Positions 59,621 through 64,000 of a stretch of 64,000 nt of DNA are shown here, piece after piece (the first letter of the stretch is position 1; every line of letters starts with the position of its first letter). A program made the translations under genes and the position numbers. Under the pieces are notes generated by a model. The model saw nothing but the letters and a program-made list of their open reading frames with translations, ran no database searches and was not told the origin of the DNA. The DNA is from Glandiceps talaboti (lineage: Eukaryota; Hemichordata; Enteropneusta; Spengelidae): assembly GCF_964340395.1 (NCBI RefSeq), contig NC_135561.1, positions 303,501 through 367,500 on the forward strand. The letters run 5' to 3'.

Positions 59621-61905
59621 TTACAGTTCGACTTTGTCCTGTCCATTGCCTTTGGGAGCATTATTCTCTCCTGGTTTGTATGTCATGTAGATATGTTCCA
59701 TATACGAATAAGAGATCTCGGTTAAATTAACATATCCCATGTCTTGCAGAGCGTACGGCAGGGCCAAACTCTGATACTCAGCCATAAACGGTTCAGGGCC
59801 TTTTTCTGGTTCCGATGAATCCCATGCTACACCACCTGTGCCCCGATTAACTGCCATGTAGCGTGTGAAAGGGTTGTAACGGTACGGTACTGGAGAAAAA
59901 TATATATGTATTTAATAACTCTATCGTTGAATAATAATTCGTGCATATTGATTAGCATAATTTGCATATCAGGTTACGAAATTACAACCTATCGAGGACT
60001 TGACTGAAAGACATGATACCCGATACTTGTCAAAGGTCCACTTCAAGTTCATGGATAGAATCTGCTTGGACTACTTATAATCAGAAGTATACATGTATAT
60101 ATATTACATTGAATTTGTACACATGTATATTAATTAGTTTGCATAATGATAAACACATTTTTTAATCTTGCCACACGAGTGAAGCATTGTGTGGTATGCT
60201 TTGTACTGATTCTATAGTATAACAAGTCATTGATAATGACATAGTACCCGCTATAATTGGGTTTTAAGGAATTATCACTACTCTGATCACGCAACAACAT
60301 TTGTGAACCTAAAACAAACAGACTTAGATATGTTGTGTGTGCTTGTTGGACATGGAATATGCCTCCAACAATAAAGGATTGGTTGGGTATGGGGGATCAT
60401 ATCATGATGAAAATGGAGTCTGAGTTATGGCTTTGGACATGGAAAATTCACAAACAAAAATATTGGATCGTATCACGACGAAAATGGATATGCACATGTA
60501 TGTCATAGAACACTGTCCTAATACCAACTTTAAATGAGATCTGTTCAAGCATGTCCGAGTTATGGCTTTGGACATGAAAATTCTCAAACAAAATGGCTGC
60601 CAGGCAGCCATATTGGATCGTATCACAACGAAAATGGATATGCACATGTATGTCATAGAACACTGTCCTAATACCAACTTTGAATGAGATCTGTTTAAGC
60701 ATGTCTGAGTTATGGCTTTGGACATGAAAATTCACAAACAAAATGGCTACCAGGCAGCCATATTGGATCGTATCACGACGAAAATTGATATGTACGTGCA
60801 TGTCATAGAACACTGTCCTAATACCAACTTTGAATGAGATCTGTTCAAGCATGTCCGAGTTATGGCTTTGGACATGAAAATTCTCAAACAAAATGGCTGC
60901 CAGGCAGCCATATTGGATCGTATCACAACGAAAATGGATATGCACATGTATGTCATAGAACACTGTCCTAATACCAACTTTGAATGAGATCTGTTTAAGC
61001 ATGTCTGAGTTATGGCTTTGGACATGAAAATTCACAAACAAAATGGCTACCAGGCAGCCATATTGGATCGTATCACAATGAAAATTGATATGCACGTGCA
61101 TGTCATAGAACACTGTCCTAATACCAACTTTGAATGAGATCTGTTCAAGCATGTCTGAGTTATGGCTTTAGACAGGGAAAATTCGCAAACAAAATGGTTG
61201 CTAGGCGGCCATATTGGATCGTATCATAAAACAAATTGACGTGCATATGTATGCCATAGTATGTTGCCCCTGTACCAAGTTTGAAAAAAATCGGTCCAGG
61301 CATCTCCAAGAAACAGCTGCGGACGGACGGACGGACGGACGGACGCACGGACGCACGGACGGACGCACGGACAGACGGAACCCAATCTATAAGTCCCCGT
61401 TCCGGACTTCGTCCGCGGGGACTAATTAGCAACATTAATTAGGTACTTTCACACGATTATCAACATACCTTCAAAACCACAAAGGGCGCCACCCGGTGTC
61501 AGTAATCTGTAAGCCTCGTCAAGGATTTTTCGGCTGTTAATTTCTGGCATTTCATGCAATACGTACGTGAAATGTACAACATCGAATGACTCTGATGGAA
61601 ACGGTGTGCTTTCTGCATTCGCTTGGTAGAACTGAGTGTTGGTGGAATTTCTCAAAGTTTTCCACTGTCGACAAAATCTACAGGACAGAAATATTGATAG
61701 GATAATTTCCTGCATTTATATATATCGTATTACGATGTGTTCGCCCCACAGTGGGAAATAATGCAGATCGTCAATAGTCGCATGTTTTCGTTATAAAGCA
61801 TTAGTTGCACAGCATAAAAATGCAAATGATATGTGGACAGTTGATTGATGACGTCTGACTGACTGACTGACTGACTGACTGATTGACTGACTGCGTTTCT
61901 TTGTT

Positions 61906-61966
<61 letters not shown>

Positions 61967-63764
61967 ATGTATGTATGTATGTATGTATGTATGTATGTGT
62001 GTGTTTGTTTGTTTGTTTGTTTGTTTGTTTATTTGTTTGTTTGTTTGTGTGTGTTTGTGTGTGTGTGTGTCTGTCTGTCTGTCTGTCTGTGGACACAATA
62101 TCTCAAAAACTACTATACTGATTGTAATGAAACTACACATCTTCCATATGCTAATCACAAGAACCGATTGGATGTTGATAAACATCCCATGAACATTACT
62201 TAGTAATTTGCATAAATAACGGTTTTTGGTATCTTGAGAAGTAATTCTTAAAATTACTCATAACTTAGCAGGTACGTTGATGATAAGTAAATGTGTACAT
62301 TTTGCTATTTTTTCAATATCCTTTACATGCTAATGAGTTATTTCAATGAATTAAATTAGCGTCCACGTTACTTGTCGCAAGAGACGTTGCAACTTTCCCA
62401 CTCAATCGACCGTATATGTAGTCTTGCTGCTAGACGTTCGGGCTTTCTTTCGATACTATAAGCGAACGAAGTTCGCAGTGAGGGCTTGCCCGAACATGGA
62501 TGTTCCATCCTCGATAGCGATGGTCGGTCGTGTGTCGTATTTTATCGGAAGAACATCCGAGGACTAGCAGATAGACTATCGTATATGTAATTGTACTCAG
62601 TCATTGAAGTTGTATTTGCAAGGCCAACCTTACATGGTAATGATTTTGATGAGTTGTCTTATGAATTTTTGCTGTTGTATTTTGTATACATCTTGTGTGA
62701 TACTATTGATAGGTATAGCTCAGAATTTTGCATTCCAACAATGTGAGTAGGAACAAATTTATGGTTTTGTCATTACGGGAGGCATTAAGTTTAAACCTGG
62801 ATATTTGATGATGTAAATCAACTTACCTGATGAAAGGAGCAGAGAGGTCGATTCCAACAACTTCGGCATTGGGGTAGAGATCAGCATAGGCAAAAGCAGT
62901 GTAACAATTACCGGTCCCAATATCCAACACACGTCGTGGTGTACTTGTGTGAATTTTAGACAACCATTCAGAGAGCCTCTCCTCATTTTCAAAATTGAAT
63001 TTTCCTTCACCAGCATAATAGTATCGTGGTGCTCTTCCATTGAGGTAACCCCCAGGAGTAAAGTGTGGATGTTTCTTTGTATAATGATATGGGTATTGAA
63101 GTGGCTTGTTCATCCCAGGTGCCCATACGTCGTTATTGTCTGGTTCTCCATTATCATAGTCTGGAGTCTGTAGTGTGTAATTATTGACAAATCGTACAAA
63201 GTCGACGATTTTCCAATCCTGCAAATGAAGGGATCGAAGGTATAAATATGTCTCGAAGGGAAATTCAGAAACGAGTGCATCTTTCATTTCTATAACAGGT
63301 GGTTCCGGTTGAAACTCTGGGACACGAGTCCAAAGAAGGGTTCTCATAAAAGCGAAGTATCCCCTAAACCATTCAATCTCACTTCCATCCCAATTGATTC
63401 CTAAGAAGTCATACATCAAGGTTGAAGACACCAAATCACTATATCTGAAGACATCGTGTGTGTATTTGTTTAAAGTTTCAACAGTAACGCCTTCAGCTTT
63501 CGGTAAATCCAATTTGTAGCTTGATGGCCGCTTCTTGTCAAATTTGACGAATTCTTCGTATTGACGATGGATTATTCCATTTTGGATTTGGCCGGTTTCT
63601 CTTATTTTAACGTCAAATTCAATGCGGTAGACTGCAAGACCGCGTAAATCTGGTGGGTCCTGGGCAGTCACTTTGGCGGATACTGGGTCGGCATTCATAA
63701 TTTTTGGAGGGAGGTATGAAGCAGACGTCAGCGACAAAAAAACAAGTAGATATATGATAGTCAT
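59621..63764 (-). CDS. Secretory-pathway class I methyltransferase with PX-like N-terminal region (3 exons)
   Basis: Exons are 63764-62827, 61677-61469 and 59889-59621; the product is 471 residues. Joins are in phase (ATCAG|GTAAGT to CTGTAG|A; GAAG|GTATGT to CTCCAG|TA). The ATG at 63764 opens a signal peptide (MTIIYLLVFLSLTSAS). Residues about 42-125 resemble a PX domain (LAVYRIEFDVKI, HRQYEEFVKF, LDLPK). The SAM-binding domain starts near 279 with motif I VLDIGTGNCYTA and the acidic AEVVGIDLS. It continues with the later Rossmann strands, ESFDVVHFTYVLHEMP and LLTPGGALCGFEG. The C-terminus is KVEL, similar to ER-retrieval signals (KDEL). A signal peptide plus KVEL suggests an ER-lumenal enzyme; PX domains normally bind phosphoinositides in the cytosol, so that assignment is only structural guesswork. 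The substrate is unknown. Spliced structure and domain content make the gene secure. Confidence 0.9.
60436..61330. repeat. 150-bp tandem repeat with 300-bp dimer pattern, in intron 2
   Basis: TGTCATAGAACACTGTCCTA recurs at 60501, 60651, 60801, 60951 and 61101, with a diverged sixth copy near 61251. Neighbouring units alternate GGCTGCC and GGCTACC around an inner palindrome (ATGGCTGCCAGGCAGCCAT), so the true period is a 300-bp dimer. The long minus-strand open frames here are repeat by-products. Confidence 0.95.
61312..61428. repeat. (GGAC)n tract and terminal hairpin
   Basis: A GGAC/GCAC tract (about 61319-61375) is followed by CCAATCTATAAGTCCCCGTT and the hairpin partner GTCCGCGGGGACTAAT. 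The block looks like the 3' end of the element that gave rise to the 150-bp repeats. Confidence 0.85.
61855..62095. repeat. Compound microsatellite (CTGA, GT, ATGT, TTTG, TGTC)
   Basis: In intron 1 of the methyltransferase gene. Distinct blocks: CTGA (about 61855-61880), GT (about 61909-61950), ATGT (about 61951-61997), TTTG (about 62004-62048) and TGTC (about 62070-62091). Confidence 0.97.
62400..62592. repeat. Imperfect foldback in methyltransferase intron 1
   Basis: CGTATATGTAGTCTTGCTGC near 62410 pairs imperfectly with GCAGATAGACTATCGTATAT near 62568. In between, GCGAACGAAGTTCGC (62462-62476) forms a small hairpin. It may be a MITE relic. Confidence 0.5.
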
Positions 63765-64000
63765 TTTTTGTTCTCTATTGTAACCGTACAACACTCTCTC
63801 CAAAGTACGATAGAGAAACCAAGTGTACCGAAATTGCTATTCTCCAGGTTAATATGCCTGAAGAGCAACTAAATTTAGGACACGGTCAGACCGGATAATC
63901 ACATATAATGTTTGCTTTCTTACACTACATGTATGTAACATGCTCCGTTATGCAAAACACCCAGCAAGGTCAAAGATATGAAGACTATGCTGTCTGAAAA
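63765..64000. other. Upstream region of the methyltransferase gene
   Basis: Putative 5' UTR and promoter of the minus-strand gene. No TATA box at a convincing distance was identified. Confidence 0.4.

Noticed and set aside
60448-61152. 234-codon open frame of repeated HVHINF-type units
   Set aside because: It runs through 150-bp tandem repeats in a methyltransferase intron. The period is a multiple of three, so the frame stays open by chance.

Overview
The window is nuclear DNA of an animal, most likely a marine invertebrate. The genes are split by GT-AG introns and widely spaced. Most of the DNA is intronic or intergenic and carries very many microsatellites and minisatellites. A C1q-domain secreted protein, a tRNA-derived SINE and a TTAA-flanked THAP transposon fit a lophotrochozoan (mollusc, brachiopod or similar) or an invertebrate deuterostome (amphioxus, hemichordate). 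The sequence alone does not let me choose between these. I see no bacterial genes, CRISPR array, rRNA or convincing complete tRNA.

Layout. (1) 1-5.8 kb, plus strand: the 3' half of the mRNA capping enzyme gene (RNGTT) in seven exons, with introns full of minisatellites, a decayed copy of one exon, and a SINE. (2) 5.8-32.8 kb: a gene desert holding a 47-bp satellite (18.9-20.5 kb), a 16-bp satellite with a roughly 0.95-kb higher-order repeat (22.7-25.0 kb), small palindromic or MITE-like elements and simple repeats. (3) 32.8-34.1 kb, plus strand: a 410-codon single-exon gene that I do not recognise. (4) 37.5-39.4 kb, minus strand: a two-exon gene for a secreted coiled-coil plus C1q-domain protein, followed by about 2.9 kb of a 52-bp satellite. 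(5) 42.5-52.2 kb: a second desert with minisatellites and a foldback element. (6) 52,246-58,995: a complete 6.75-kb DNA transposon with 322-bp terminal inverted repeats and TTAA target-site copies, of Kolobok type. It carries a three-exon THAP-DDE transposase gene and, downstream on the same strand, a two-exon gene for a protein with the cysteine-rich C-terminal cytosolic ('ballast') domain known from the P2X7 receptor. (7) 59.6-63.8 kb, minus strand: a three-exon gene for a secretory-pathway methyltransferase with a PX-like N-terminal region, a class I SAM-binding domain and a KVEL C-terminus.

The most interesting object is the transposon. A P2X7-type ballast domain, without any ion channel, sits inside well-defined element ends next to an apparently intact transposase. 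This suggests that the domain travels, or travelled, as transposon cargo. The terminal repeats also duplicate the promoter and the start of the THAP coding exon at both ends. The left arm holds a weak opposite-strand gene with a similar Cys-Trp-Cys motif.
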